Source: Pseudomonas sp. ICMP22404 (GTDB lineage: Bacteria > Pseudomonadota > Gammaproteobacteria > Pseudomonadales > Pseudomonadaceae). From it: a stretch of 64,000 bases of DNA. Within the stretch, counting starts at the first letter, position 1. Every line of letters starts with the position of its first letter. Below the pieces are notes generated by a model. It was given only the letters and a program-made list of their open reading frames with translations, was not told the origin of the DNA and made no database searches. Positions 41,953 to 51,064 of the stretch are shown here, in pieces. The position numbers were made by a program, and so were the translations under genes. The DNA is taken from NCBI RefSeq assembly GCF_006227205.1, contig NZ_VCNG01000018.1, positions 1 through 64,000 of the forward strand, given 5' to 3'.

Positions 41953-42048
41953 CCCTGTGGGAGCGAGCCTGCTCGCGATAGCGGTGGATCAGCTTGCGGC
42001 CATGTTGCATGTGCCGACGTCATCGCGAGCAGGCTCGCTCCCACAGGG
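41953..42048. repeat. REPIN
   Basis: CCTGTGGGAGCGAGCCTGCTCGCGATAGCGG and its inverse ending CTCGCTCCCACAGG (quoted in part). Between eatR and mpl. Confidence 0.9.
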
Positions 42049-42126
42049 ATTTGGGTGTGCCTTAAAGACAAGGTGCGATTTCCCCCTCCCTACGCTAACC
42101 TGCGGCCATGTTTTACGAGGTCGACT

Positions 42127-43476
42127 ATGCACATCCATATTCTCGGTATTTGCGGCACTTTCATGGGTTCGATGGCGGTCCTGGCCAAGGAGCTGGGCCA
42201 TCATGTGACCGGTTCCGACGCCAACGTCTACCCGCCGATGAGCACTCAACTGGAAGCTCAGGGCATCGAGCTGACCCAGGGGTATGACCCGGCGCAACTG
42301 GACCCGGCACCGGACCTGGTGGTCATAGGCAACGCCATGTCCCGTGGCAACCCGGCGGTGGAGTACGTGCTCAACAAAGGCCTGCCGTATGTGTCCGGGC
42401 CGCAGTGGCTGGCCGACCACGTGTTGCAGGGCCGTTGGGTCCTGGCCGTGGCGGGTACCCACGGCAAGACCACCACCAGCAGCATGCTCGCCTGGGTGTT
42501 GGAACACGCGGGCATGAGTCCGGGCTTCCTGATCGGCGGTGTGCCGCAGAATTTCTCGGTGTCGGCGCGCCTGGGCGGTACGCCCTTCTTCGTGATCGAA
42601 GCCGATGAATACGACAGTGCGTTTTTCGACAAGCGTTCGAAATTCGTCCACTACCGCCCGCGCACGGCGATCTTGAATAACCTGGAATTCGATCACGCGG
42701 ACATCTTCCCTGATCTGGCGGCCATCGAGCGGCAATTCCACCATCTGGTGCGCACCATTCCGAGCGAAGGTCTGGTGATTCACCCGACCACCGAGCCGGC
42801 CTTGCAGCGGGTCATCGAAATGGGCTGCTGGACCCCGGTGCAGACCACCGGCGCGGGCGGACAGTGGCAAGTCAAGTTGCTGAAGGAAGACGGTTCGCAG
42901 TTCGAGGTGATGTTCGAAGGCCAGTCCCAAGGCGTCGTGGAGTGGGAACTGACCGGCCAGCACAACGTCGCCAACGCCCTGGCTACCTTGGCGGCCGCGC
43001 GTCATGTGGGTGTGGTGCCGTCGATGGGCATTGCCGCATTGAGTGCGTTCAAGAGCGTCAAGCGTCGCATGGAAAAGGTCGCCGACGTGCACGGCATCAC
43101 CATCTATGACGATTTCGCCCACCATCCGACCGCCATTGCCACCACCCTCGACGGTTTGCGCAAACGTATTGGCGATGCGCCGCTGATCGCGATCATCGAG
43201 CCGCGCTCCAACTCGATGAAACTTGGCGCCCACCGCGATGGCCTGCCGGAAAGCGTGGTCGATGCCGATCAGGTGATCTGGTATGCGCCGGCCAACCTCG
43301 GTTGGGACCTGGGGGCCACGGCCGCACTGTGCACGGTGCCGTCGATTGTCAGCGATTCCCTGGAAGGCATCATCGAGCGCGTGAAGAGCCAGGCCCAGCC
43401 CGGCACTCACGTGGTGATCATGAGCAACGGCGGCTTCGGCGGCCTGCACGGCAAACTGGCTGAGGCGCTGCAATGA
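42127..43476 (+). CDS. mpl: UDP-N-acetylmuramate:L-Ala-gamma-D-Glu-meso-DAP ligase
   Basis: A 449-residue Mur-ligase family protein starting MHIHILGICGTFMGSMAVLA. The ATP loop is GTHGKTTTSSMLAW; FFVIEADEYDSAFFDKR and DDFAHHPTAI are Mur-ligase signatures. It joins recycled murein tripeptide to UDP-MurNAc in the cytoplasm. Overlaps ubiX by four bases. The same order (PA4020-PA4019) occurs in PAO1. Confidence 0.96.
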   Translation: MHIHILGICGTFMGSMAVLAKELGHHVTGSDANVYPPMSTQLEAQGIELTQGYDPAQLDPAPDLVVIGNAMSRGNPAVEYVLNKGLPYVSGPQWLADHVLQGRWVLAVAGTHGKTTTSSMLAWVLEHAGMSPGFLIGGVPQNFSVSARLGGTPFFVIEADEYDSAFFDKRSKFVHYRPRTAILNNLEFDHADIFPDLAAIERQFHHLVRTIPSEGLVIHPTTEPALQRVIEMGCWTPVQTTGAGGQWQVKLLKEDGSQFEVMFEGQSQGVVEWELTGQHNVANALATLAAARHVGVVPSMGIAALSAFKSVKRRMEKVADVHGITIYDDFAHHPTAIATTLDGLRKRIGDAPLIAIIEPRSNSMKLGAHRDGLPESVVDADQVIWYAPANLGWDLGATAALCTVPSIVSDSLEGIIERVKSQAQPGTHVVIMSNGGFGGLHGKLAEALQ

Positions 43477-44120
43477 ACACTCGCTTCGAGAGCAATGGTC
43501 CGGAGCGCATCACGCTGGCGATGACCGGTGCGTCCGGCGCCCAGTACGGCTTGCGCCTGCTCGATTGCCTGGTGCGAGAAGACCGTGAGGTGCACTTTCT
43601 CATTTCCAAGGCCGCGCTGTTGGTGATGGCCACGGAAACCGACGTGACCCTGCCGGCCAAGACCCAGATGATGCAGGCCTTCCTCACCGAATACACCGGG
43701 GCGGCGGCGGGGCAGATCCGGGTGTACGGCAAGGAAGACTGGATGTCGCCGGTGGCGTCGGGCTCCGGCTCGCCGGCGGCCATGGTGGTGGTGCCGTGTT
43801 CCACCGGCACGCTGTCGGCGATTGCCACCGGGGCCTGCAACAACCTGATCGAACGGGCCGCAGACGTGACGCTCAAGGAGCGCCGCCAGTTGATCCTCGT
43901 GCCGCGGGAGGCGCCGTATTCGAGCATTCATCTGGAGCACATGCTCAAGCTGTCGAACATGGGCGTGACCATCTTGCCGGCCTCGCCGGGCTTCTATCAC
44001 CAGCCGCAGACCATCGACGACCTGATCGATTTCGTGGTCGCGCGGATTCTCAACCTGATGAATATCCCCCAGGACATGTTGCCGCGCTGGGGCGAGCACC
44101 ATTTGAGCAGTGATGAATAA
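43473..44120 (+). CDS. ubiX: Flavin prenyltransferase UbiX
   Basis: A 215-residue UbiX. TGASGAQYGLRLLDCL is the FMN-binding start, with PCSTGTLSAIATGACNNLIERAADVTLKERR (quoted in part) and PREAPYSSIHLEHMLKLS. It makes prenylated FMN for UbiD-type decarboxylases, needed for ubiquinone. Start codon overlaps the mpl stop (ATGA). Confidence 0.96.
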   Translation: MNTRFESNGPERITLAMTGASGAQYGLRLLDCLVREDREVHFLISKAALLVMATETDVTLPAKTQMMQAFLTEYTGAAAGQIRVYGKEDWMSPVASGSGSPAAMVVVPCSTGTLSAIATGACNNLIERAADVTLKERRQLILVPREAPYSSIHLEHMLKLSNMGVTILPASPGFYHQPQTIDDLIDFVVARILNLMNIPQDMLPRWGEHHLSSDE

Positions 44121-44397
44121 GCTGTTGATCGTTCTGCTGGCGCTGCAACTGACCGGCTGCGCCACCGCCCGCACCCTGGACGCCGCCAAGCCTGGCGCAC
44201 CGGTGGTGTATGCGGGTACTCGCCTGGATCTTTACGCCCTCAACGGTGGCTGTTGCGCCAAGGATCGCTTTGGCGCCGAAGCCCCGAGCTACCCTGGCGT
44301 CGATCTGCCGGGCAGTGCGTTGCTCGACACCTTGTTATTGCCGTTGTCGTTGTTTACGGCGATGGGAGTGGGGTTTCAGGCGACGGGTGGGTTGTAA
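44113..44397 (+). CDS. YceK/YidQ family lipoprotein
   Basis: A 94-residue lipoprotein: signal MNKLLIVLLALQLTGCATAR with lipobox LTGC. The mature part has the YceK pattern YAGTRLDLYAL, YPGVDLPGSALLDTLLLPLSL. Starts inside the end of ubiX (8-base overlap). Function unknown; the lipid anchor places it in the cell envelope. Confidence 0.9.
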   Translation: MNKLLIVLLALQLTGCATARTLDAAKPGAPVVYAGTRLDLYALNGGCCAKDRFGAEAPSYPGVDLPGSALLDTLLLPLSLFTAMGVGFQATGGL

Positions 44398-44431
44398 TCA
44401 CCGAATCCTGGCCTTATGGCGAGGTCACTTT

Positions 44432-44523
44432 CTGTGGGAGCAAAGCTTGCTCGCGATGCGGCCGCCTCGGTTCCAAGGCAAGAAACGCGTCAACTTCATC
44501 GCGGGCAAGCCTTGCTCCCACAG
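44432..44523. repeat. REPIN, GCTTGCTCGCGATG variant
   Basis: CTGTGGGAGCAAAGCTTGCT on the left, GCAAGCCTTGCTCCCACAG on the right. The two halves differ more than in other copies. Confidence 0.85.
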
Positions 44524-44560
44524 TTTGCTGCTGAAAATCCTGTTTCAGCAGCCTTAAGAG

Positions 44561-45202
44561 TCACTTGCCCAGCTTACGCAACTCATCCGACTCCACCACC
44601 CGCACCCCATCCTGTTCTTCCAGCGCCAGGCGCCACATGGCGCGGGCCAGTTGGCAGGCTTCGATGCCGTGGTACTTGCCGGGAATCAGTTTCGACAAGG
44701 GCCCGGCCAATTGCTCGGCCAGGCGGGGTTCGACGCGCTCGCCCAACAGCAGGGAAGGACGGCAGATGGTCAACTGCGGCCAGTCTTGGGCCTTGAGCGC
44801 CACTTCCATTTCGCCTTTGACCCGGTTGTAGAAGACGGATGACTTCGCATCAGCCCCCAGGGCGCTGATCACCACCAGATGCCGTGCGCCCAGCGCCCGG
44901 GCACGTTTGGCGAAGGCCACGACCAGGTCCAGGTCCACCGCGCGAAAGGCTTGTTCCGAGCCGGCCTTCTTGATGGTGGTGCCGAGGCAGCAGAAGGCGA
45001 TGTCGACCTGGCCGCTGAGGTGAGGCAATACGTCGTCCGGTTCCCCAACCGGGTTTTCCAGGCGTGGATGCTCGGCCAACGGCCGGCGGGAGGGCGCCAG
45101 GACGCGGCTGATGGTCGGCTCGTTGAGCAGCCGATCCAGCAGGTGTTCCCCGGTCAATCCGGTAGCGCCGGCGAGCAAAACATGCTGAGGCGTCAAGTAC
45201 AT
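44561..45202 (-). CDS. NAD(P)-binding atypical SDR oxidoreductase
   Basis: A 213-residue Rossmann protein: nucleotide loop LLAGATGLTGEHLL at the N-terminus, FCCLGTTIKKAGSE, then HLVVISALGADAKS and FYNRVKGEMEVAL. It belongs to the atypical SDR group (HTATIP2/TIP30-like), whose members are often annotated NAD-dependent epimerase-like. Substrate unknown. Convergent to the plus-strand genes before it. Confidence 0.87.
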   Translation of the reverse strand: MYLTPQHVLLAGATGLTGEHLLDRLLNEPTISRVLAPSRRPLAEHPRLENPVGEPDDVLPHLSGQVDIAFCCLGTTIKKAGSEQAFRAVDLDLVVAFAKRARALGARHLVVISALGADAKSSVFYNRVKGEMEVALKAQDWPQLTICRPSLLLGERVEPRLAEQLAGPLSKLIPGKYHGIEACQLARAMWRLALEEQDGVRVVESDELRKLGK

Positions 45203-45229
45203 AGTGTTTCCCCCTTGATACGGTTCAGC

Positions 45230-46948
45230 TTAGTTGCTCTTTTTGGCCTCGTCGTTCAGTGCAGCACTTTGCAATGCTTTTCGTGCCTGCAATTTGCGCA
45301 GCAGTTGCCAGTGGGAGAGGACGGTCCTGGGGGCCCAGATCTGCGGCTCGGACGCCTCGAAATTATCCGCCTGCTCCCGTTCGGCCACAGTGGCCTTGGC
45401 CAGCTTGAAGGCTTGTTCCAGGTCGTCGGTCTGGTTCAGCGCCTGGGCGAACAACGCATCGCCGAAATAGGTGAAGTTGGCTTCCTCGGAGCAACCGAAG
45501 GACACCCGGTCGGCCCGTGAAGCGGTCATGACCAGGGTGCGTTCGTCCTTGAGCGCCGGGATGAAACCGCCGGAGTAGCAGGCCGAGATCACCACGATCT
45601 TGTCGCGGTTCTTCAGCGGTGCCAGCACCACGGCCAGTTCGTCGGCGGGCAGGTCGGCCAGTTCCATGCGTGGCTGGTCGAGTACCAGTTCATGTTCGCT
45701 GGTGCCATGGCTGGTCAGGTAGATGAAAATCAGGTCTTCCGGGCCGCTGCGTTCGGCCAGGGTGCTGGCGGCGCGGCGCAGGCTTTCGCGGGTCGCCATG
45801 GGGCGGTCGCCCAGGTGATCGCGATGATTGACCAGGCGGATCTGGCCGAACGCGCCGAAACGGCTGGCGAGCATGTTGGCAACATAGTCGGATTCGCGCA
45901 GGAACACGCTTTGCTTGCCGTCTCCGCCCAGAGTCAGGCTGTACAGCTCCACTGCTGGTGTCGAAGCGGGGATCTGGGCCAGGGCGTCGTCCAGCAGGCG
46001 GCCCTGTGACAGCAGGCCGAGTTCGAGTACGTCCGGCAGCAGCTTGCCATCCGCGTCGCGCACCCGCTGGCCGTTGGACCAGGTGCCGCTTTGTACCGTA
46101 CCGTCGGTCAGCACCAGGGTGCCGCGCCCGTGGTAACTGTCGTTTTCGAACGCACCGATGTAAAAACTGCCATCGGGCAGGTTCAGGCGGCCCTGGCCGG
46201 TAAAGCGCCATTCATTGAAGCGGCCGAGGTAATGGCTGCCATCGGCGCCGATCAGCTCGCCCTTGCCGGTGAGCGCGCCGTCCTTGAACTGGCCGATCCA
46301 GACGTCGCCGTCGGCATTTTCGTAGCGGCCGCGGCCGTTGAGCTGGTTGTTCTTGAAGCTGCCGACATAGACATCGCCTTCGGCGCTGTTGAACGTGCCT
46401 TTGCCCTGGAGCTGGCCATCGACGAAATGCCCGGTGAACTGGTTGCCGGCGGCATCGAAGCGCTGACCATCGCCGTTGGGCTTGCCGTTGGCGAACGGGC
46501 CCTGGTACTGGCTGCCGTCGGCGAGCTCCAGGCGGCCGAGGCCCGAATACCGGTCGGCCTTGAATTCGCCGCGGTAGGTGACGCCGTTTTCCTTGAGCGT
46601 GCCTTCGCCGTCCCGTCGCCCCAGCTTGAAGCCACCGGTGTAGCTGCTGGTGGGCGTGTCGAGGCTGCCCTGGCCGTGGAACAGGCCTTGCTGGAACTGG
46701 CCGCGATAGACTTCGCCATTGCTGCCGTGCCATTCCCCGGTGCCATGCCATTGGCCTTTGTCGAACTGTCCGGCATACCAACTGCCGTTGGGATAGTCGA
46801 TGCGTCCCTGGCCCTGCAGCAGCCCGTTCACCAGATCGCCGCGATAGCGTCCGCCATCGGGCAGGCGTGCGTCAGGCGGCAACAGGGATTCGCCATCGCC
46901 GCAGGCGGCCAGCAGGAGGGTCAAAGCCAGGGGGAAAAGTAAGCGCAT
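45230..46948 (-). CDS. MORN-repeat lipoprotein with C13 (legumain-like) peptidase domain
   Basis: A 572-residue lipoprotein. Signal MRLLFPLALTLLLAACGDG has the lipobox LAAC. Residues ~33-290 contain about eleven MORN repeats (YxGxFxxGxxxGxGxL, e.g. YRGEFKADRYSGLGRL). Residues ~335-550 form a caspase-fold C13 peptidase with catalytic His in YLTSHGTSEHE and Cys in VVISACYSGGF. C13 relatives cleave after Asn/Asp. The lipid anchor suggests a periplasmic or outer-membrane location. A terminal MORN-like QSGTWSNGQ is truncated. The substrate is unknown. Confidence 0.9.
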   Translation of the reverse strand: MRLLFPLALTLLLAACGDGESLLPPDARLPDGGRYRGDLVNGLLQGQGRIDYPNGSWYAGQFDKGQWHGTGEWHGSNGEVYRGQFQQGLFHGQGSLDTPTSSYTGGFKLGRRDGEGTLKENGVTYRGEFKADRYSGLGRLELADGSQYQGPFANGKPNGDGQRFDAAGNQFTGHFVDGQLQGKGTFNSAEGDVYVGSFKNNQLNGRGRYENADGDVWIGQFKDGALTGKGELIGADGSHYLGRFNEWRFTGQGRLNLPDGSFYIGAFENDSYHGRGTLVLTDGTVQSGTWSNGQRVRDADGKLLPDVLELGLLSQGRLLDDALAQIPASTPAVELYSLTLGGDGKQSVFLRESDYVANMLASRFGAFGQIRLVNHRDHLGDRPMATRESLRRAASTLAERSGPEDLIFIYLTSHGTSEHELVLDQPRMELADLPADELAVVLAPLKNRDKIVVISACYSGGFIPALKDERTLVMTASRADRVSFGCSEEANFTYFGDALFAQALNQTDDLEQAFKLAKATVAEREQADNFEASEPQIWAPRTVLSHWQLLRKLQARKALQSAALNDEAKKSN

Positions 46949-47050
46949 AACGGGATCCAGATAATCAGGCGACGAGTATGCCGCAGCTATGCGCGATAGA
47001 ACTAGAGAAGCGGTGCGAAACTGCCTGGGCGGTTTCGCATGCGCAAAGGG

Positions 47051-47506
47051 TTACACGAAGCAGAGCGACAGGGGTTCGGCGATGTAGGCCGGTTTGTCCG
47101 AGCCTTCGATTTCCAGCGTGGCGTTGGCTTTGAGCAGCCATTGGCCGGGTTTTTTCTCGGTGGCATCCACCAGGTCGACTTTGAGCCGCACCTTGGAATC
47201 GACCTTTACCGGCTGGATGAAGCGCACGCTGTCCAGTCCGTAGTTGACGACCATTTTCACGCCTTCAGGCAGGATCAGAATGTCTTCCATCAGCTTGGGC
47301 ATCAGCGACAGCGACAGGAAGCCGTGGGCAATGGTGCTGCCGAATGGCGTCTGTGCGGCCTTGACCGGATCGACGTGGATGAACTGAAAGTCGCCTGTGG
47401 CTTCGGCGAACAGGTTGATGCGGTCCTGGTCGATGGTCAGCCAGTCGGAACGTCCGAGTTCCTTGCCGACATAATCTTTGAGCGCTGCAACGGGAACATA
47501 GGGCAT
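47051..47506 (-). CDS. MaoC-like hydratase/dehydratase
   Basis: A 151-residue hot-dog-fold protein: MPYVPVAALKDYVGKELGRSDW, LFAEATGDFQFIHVDPVKAAQTPFG (quoted in part) with the catalytic Asp/His dyad of (R)-hydratases, and GSTIAHGFLSLSL. Acts on enoyl-CoA thioesters in lipid or polyhydroxyalkanoate metabolism. Start 47506 follows AAGGAG; the longer frame to 47569 is rejected. Confidence 0.93.
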   Translation of the reverse strand: MPYVPVAALKDYVGKELGRSDWLTIDQDRINLFAEATGDFQFIHVDPVKAAQTPFGSTIAHGFLSLSLMPKLMEDILILPEGVKMVVNYGLDSVRFIQPVKVDSKVRLKVDLVDATEKKPGQWLLKANATLEIEGSDKPAYIAEPLSLCFV

Positions 47507-47743
47507 TGAGACTCTCCTTGGTTCATCGGTTCTATCTTTGGTACGGGGGTAGGTGGCCTGCGTGGTCAATTCGTGTGCTCAAATTAGCCGTACAGGCCAC
47601 TGGCGCCCCCGGGAACCACTGTAGATCAACATGACGCACAGGGCAGGTCACTGACCATGCTTTTTACGAATGCCGGTCCATAGCCTGGGCGTGCTTATAA
47701 TGCGGGCGCTTTCATTGGGTAGAGGTTGCAGGGGAGAGGACGG

Positions 47744-48112
47744 ATGTTGCTACGGGGCCTGACCTGGCTGGTGCTGTTCCAATTGCTGGGCACCGCCATC
47801 AATCATTTATTCTTGCCGGTGCTGCCGGGGCCGATCATCGGCCTGCTGCTGTTGCTGGGCTATTTGATCGTCCGTGGCGAAGTCGCCGAGCCATTGAGCC
47901 TGGCCGCCAGCAGCTTGCTGCGTTACTTGCCGTTGCTGCTGGTGCCGCCGGCGGTGGGGGTGATGGTCTACGCCCGGGCCATCGCCGCCGATTTCTGGGC
48001 CATCGTCGGCGCGCTGGTGTTGTCGCTGGTCCTGTCCATGGCGTTCACCGGGGTGTTGATGCAGCGCCTGGGCCGGCATCACGTCGCGGCCGTGGAAGAG
48101 GACCAGCCATGA
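47744..48112 (+). CDS. CidA/LrgA family membrane protein
   Basis: A 122-residue protein with four hydrophobic helices: MLLRGLTWLVLFQLLGTAINHL, LPGPIIGLLLLLGYL, RYLPLLLVPPAVGVMVY and WAIVGALVLSLVLSMAFTG. Holin-like LrgA/CidA proteins act with LrgB in murein hydrolase control or export of small acids. ATG 47744 is preferred over 47726. Overlaps the LrgB gene by four bases. Confidence 0.93.
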   Translation: MLLRGLTWLVLFQLLGTAINHLFLPVLPGPIIGLLLLLGYLIVRGEVAEPLSLAASSLLRYLPLLLVPPAVGVMVYARAIAADFWAIVGALVLSLVLSMAFTGVLMQRLGRHHVAAVEEDQP

Positions 48113-48825
48113 TCCTCGACTGGCAGGGCGCCTGGGCGTCGGTGATCCATCATCCGCTGTTCGGCATCGGCATTACCCTGGGGGCCTATCAACTGGTATT
48201 GGCGGCATTCGAAAAGACCCGCTGGGTATTCCTGCAACCGGTGCTGATGTCGATGGTGCTGCTGATCGGTGTGCTGGTCAGTTGCGGCATCAGCTACGCC
48301 GAATACCGCAAGAGCACCGAAATCCTCAGCATCCTGCTGGGGCCAGCCACGGTCGCGCTGGCGGTGCCGCTGTACCTGAACCTGCGACGGATCCGGCAAT
48401 TGTTCTGGCCGATCTTTACTACGCTGGTGATAGGCGGGGTGTTCGCCACCGGCTCCGCGGTGTTGCTGGGCTGGGCGTTTGGCGCCGAGCACATGATTCT
48501 GATGACCATGGCGCCCAAATCGGTGACCTCTCCGATTGCGATGCTGGTGGCCGAGCAGATCGGCGGCGTGGCGGCCATGGCGGCGGTGTTCGTCTTGATC
48601 ACCGGGGTACTCGGGGCGATCCTGGGCCCGAGCATCCTGACCAGGCTGGGTGTCCACAGCCCTGAAGCCCGGGGCATGGCCCTGGGCCTGACAGCTCATG
48701 CGGTAGGGACTTCGGTGGCGTTGCAGGAAAGCGAAGAGTCCGGCGCCTTTGCGGCGCTGGCGATGAGTCTGATGGGCGTGGCCACGGCGGTGCTGCTGCC
48801 GCTGGTGGTGTCGATGACGGTCTAG
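48109..48825 (+). CDS. LrgB/CidB family membrane protein
   Basis: A 238-residue protein of the LrgB family, with ~6 helices. HPLFGIGITLGAYQLVLAAF, the MAPKSVTSPIAMLVAEQIGG stretch and the end AHAVGTSVALQESEESGAFAALAMSL (quoted in part) are family marks. Forms a two-gene unit with the CidA/LrgA-like gene. Confidence 0.95.
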   Translation: MILDWQGAWASVIHHPLFGIGITLGAYQLVLAAFEKTRWVFLQPVLMSMVLLIGVLVSCGISYAEYRKSTEILSILLGPATVALAVPLYLNLRRIRQLFWPIFTTLVIGGVFATGSAVLLGWAFGAEHMILMTMAPKSVTSPIAMLVAEQIGGVAAMAAVFVLITGVLGAILGPSILTRLGVHSPEARGMALGLTAHAVGTSVALQESEESGAFAALAMSLMGVATAVLLPLVVSMTV

Positions 48826-48834
48826 GAAACAGTT

Positions 48835-49425
48835 ATGAATTTGCCGCTTTTTCCGTTGAACACCGTGCTTTTCCCCGGCTGCATTCTCGATTTGCAGATA
48901 TTCGAGGCACGTTACCTCGACATGATCGGGCGCTGCATGAAGAAGGGCGAAGGGTTCGGGGTGGTGTGCATCCTGGACGGGCAGGAAGTCGGCATCGCGC
49001 CGCAAGGTTATGCACGGGTCGGCTGTGAGGCGCTGATCACCGACTTTTCCCAGCAGGACAATGGCCTGCTGGGAATTCGCGTGCAGGGCGGACGCCGCTT
49101 TATCGTGCATGGCAGCAGTGTCCAGGCCGACCAGCTCACCGTGGCCGATGTCGAATGGCTGGAGGATGAACCGGAGCAACCGCTGCAGGATGAGGACGCC
49201 GACCTGGTGGCGCTGCTCCAGGCCCTGGCCGAGCACCCGATGGTCGAGGCCCTGAACATGGGCACCGAGGCGACCGGCCAACAGTCATTGGCCAACCAAC
49301 TGGCTTACCTGCTGCCGTTCAATGAGCTGGACAAGATCGACTTGCTGCAACTGGATGATCCGCAACAGCGCCTGGATGCGATTCAGGCGCTGCTCGATGA
49401 GTTGCAGGGCGAGCTCTTCGCCTGA
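48835..49425 (+). CDS. Lon N-terminal substrate-binding domain protein
   Basis: A 196-residue protein that is a stand-alone Lon N-terminal (LAN/PUA-like) domain: MNLPLFPLNTVLFPGCILDLQIFEARYL (quoted in part), GRRFIVHGS and a helical C-terminus LLPFNELDKIDLLQLDDPQQRL. No ATPase or protease domain, which is normal for this small group. Follows lrgB after 9 bases and may share its transcript. Function unknown, probably peptide binding. Confidence 0.93.
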   Translation: MNLPLFPLNTVLFPGCILDLQIFEARYLDMIGRCMKKGEGFGVVCILDGQEVGIAPQGYARVGCEALITDFSQQDNGLLGIRVQGGRRFIVHGSSVQADQLTVADVEWLEDEPEQPLQDEDADLVALLQALAEHPMVEALNMGTEATGQQSLANQLAYLLPFNELDKIDLLQLDDPQQRLDAIQALLDELQGELFA

Positions 49426-49445
49426 GGCTGTTCACCGCAAATCAT

Positions 49446-49537
49446 TGTGGGAGCGAGCCTGCTCGCGATGGCGGCGTGTCAGCGAAGCAGGTGTTGGCTG
49501 AGGCGCCGCCATCGCGAGCAGGCTCGCTCCCACAGGG
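49446..49537. repeat. REPIN
   Basis: TGTGGGAGCGAGCCTGCTCG with CGATGGCGGCG and its inverse CGCCGCCATCGCGAGCAGG...CTCCCACAGGG. Between convergent genes. Confidence 0.9.
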
Positions 49538-49567
49538 ATTCCTCTGTGCCGATGAAATCAGTCTGCA

Positions 49568-50884
49568 TCAATAGGCATACCGCAGCATCCCATGGGGCAG
49601 GTGCCGCAGGGCAAAGAAGCTGAATGCGGCCACCAGCGCCGGCAGGATCAGCCACCAGATCTTCGGCGGCATGGCGGGCAACGGAGTCTGGCGCTGGCTC
49701 AGCCACAGGACGGCGGCGCAGACGCAGGCGGCGAGCATGGCGCCAGCCAGGATGTCGCTGGGCCAATGGGCGCCCAGGTACACCCGGGACAAGGCAATCG
49801 CCAGCGCCGGCAGACAGCCCAGCAGCAGCCAGGTCAGGCGCAGGCGTGGCGGTTGTCCGCGACCGGCCAGGACCGCGAGCGCCAGGAACAGCGCGAACGA
49901 ACCGGAGGCATGGCCACTGGGCATGCTGTAGCTGGTCAGCGGATCGGCCAGGATTTCCGGGCGCACGCGGGCGAAGAAATGCTTGCTGCCGGTATTGGCC
50001 AGGGCGGTGAGCAGCATGGTGGCGCCGGCGAAGATCGCCTGTCGCCATTGGCGGGCCAGCAACAGCAATCCGGTCAGCAGGGCGCTGAAGATCAGCATGA
50101 AGCGGAATTCGCCGATCAGCGTGAAGGTCACGGCGATCTCGTCCAGCATCGGGCTGCGATGTTCCTGGACCAGGGTCATCAACCCTTGGTCGAAGGCCGT
50201 CAGGTAGCGGAAGCCGATGAACAGGCCAAGCAGGATCACCAGGCCCAGGCCGGCAATCAGCGCCGTGGCATGTCGGTGACGCCGCAGGCTGCTGTTGACA
50301 CTCAACCCGATCATCACCGCGACGCTGCCGATGACGATGCCGGCCTGTAGCCAGAAGCCTTCGGGCAACGGCAGGCGAATCGCCGCCCCGGTGGCCCAGC
50401 CCGGCAACAGATACGCCACGCTCCAGCCCGACGCGGCCAGCAGGCTGACGGCGGCAAAGCGGGGGAAGGGCATGTCGCACATCCCGGCGATCATCGGCAG
50501 CATCGGTCGCAGCGGGCCGATAAAGCGTCCCACCAGCAGGCTGGCGATTCCGTAGCGCTGAAAATAGCTTTCCGCCGCGTTCATCCATTCCGGGTGGTGC
50601 CGCAGTCCCGGCAGGCGTCGGATGTTCTGGTGGAAGTGCCGGCCGAGGAAATATGAGGCCAAGTCCCCGAGCAAGCCTCCCAGCAAGCCCAGCAACAGTG
50701 TCTCGCCCAGGGACAAGGCGCCACTGCCGGCCAGCACCGCCACGGCAAACAGCAGCACGGTGCCCGGTACGATCAACCCGGCAATCGCCAGGCACTCCAC
50801 GCACGCCACGATGAACACCGCCACCGCCAGCCATTGCGGGTTGGCAGCTAGCCAGCCAGTGATGCTATCGAGCCATGGGCCCAT
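49568..50884 (-). CDS. DedA-PAP2 fusion membrane protein
   Basis: A 438-residue membrane protein. The N-terminal ~200 residues are a DedA/VTT domain (CLAIAGLIVPGTVLLF, VGRFIGPLRPMLPMIAG); the C-terminal half is a PAP2 phosphatase with KHFFARVRP, SMPSGHASGSF and SRVYLGAHWPSD, the three catalytic motifs. It likely dephosphorylates a lipid or undecaprenyl pyrophosphate at the inner membrane and moves it across. Such fusions are known among proteobacteria. Confidence 0.93.
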   Translation of the reverse strand: MGPWLDSITGWLAANPQWLAVAVFIVACVECLAIAGLIVPGTVLLFAVAVLAGSGALSLGETLLLGLLGGLLGDLASYFLGRHFHQNIRRLPGLRHHPEWMNAAESYFQRYGIASLLVGRFIGPLRPMLPMIAGMCDMPFPRFAAVSLLAASGWSVAYLLPGWATGAAIRLPLPEGFWLQAGIVIGSVAVMIGLSVNSSLRRHRHATALIAGLGLVILLGLFIGFRYLTAFDQGLMTLVQEHRSPMLDEIAVTFTLIGEFRFMLIFSALLTGLLLLARQWRQAIFAGATMLLTALANTGSKHFFARVRPEILADPLTSYSMPSGHASGSFALFLALAVLAGRGQPPRLRLTWLLLGCLPALAIALSRVYLGAHWPSDILAGAMLAACVCAAVLWLSQRQTPLPAMPPKIWWLILPALVAAFSFFALRHLPHGMLRYAY

Positions 50885-50917
50885 AAATACAACTCCATTG
50901 AATGTGCACTGTTTTAC

Positions 50918-51010
50918 TGTGGGAGCGAGCCTGCTCGCGATAGCGGTGTGTCAGTCAACATCAATATTGGATGTACGGACGCCATCGCGAGCAGGCTCGC
51001 TCCCACAGGG
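50918..51010. repeat. REPIN
   Basis: CTGTGGGAGCGAGCCTGCTCG with CGATAGCGGTGTGTCAGTC and its inverse CGCCATCGCGAGCAGGCTCG. Upstream of the DedA-PAP2 gene. Confidence 0.9.
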
Positions 51011-51064
51011 GATCTGTTGTGAAGCAAAAAAACCTGGTTCCCACAGGAAATTGTGTTGCATCGC

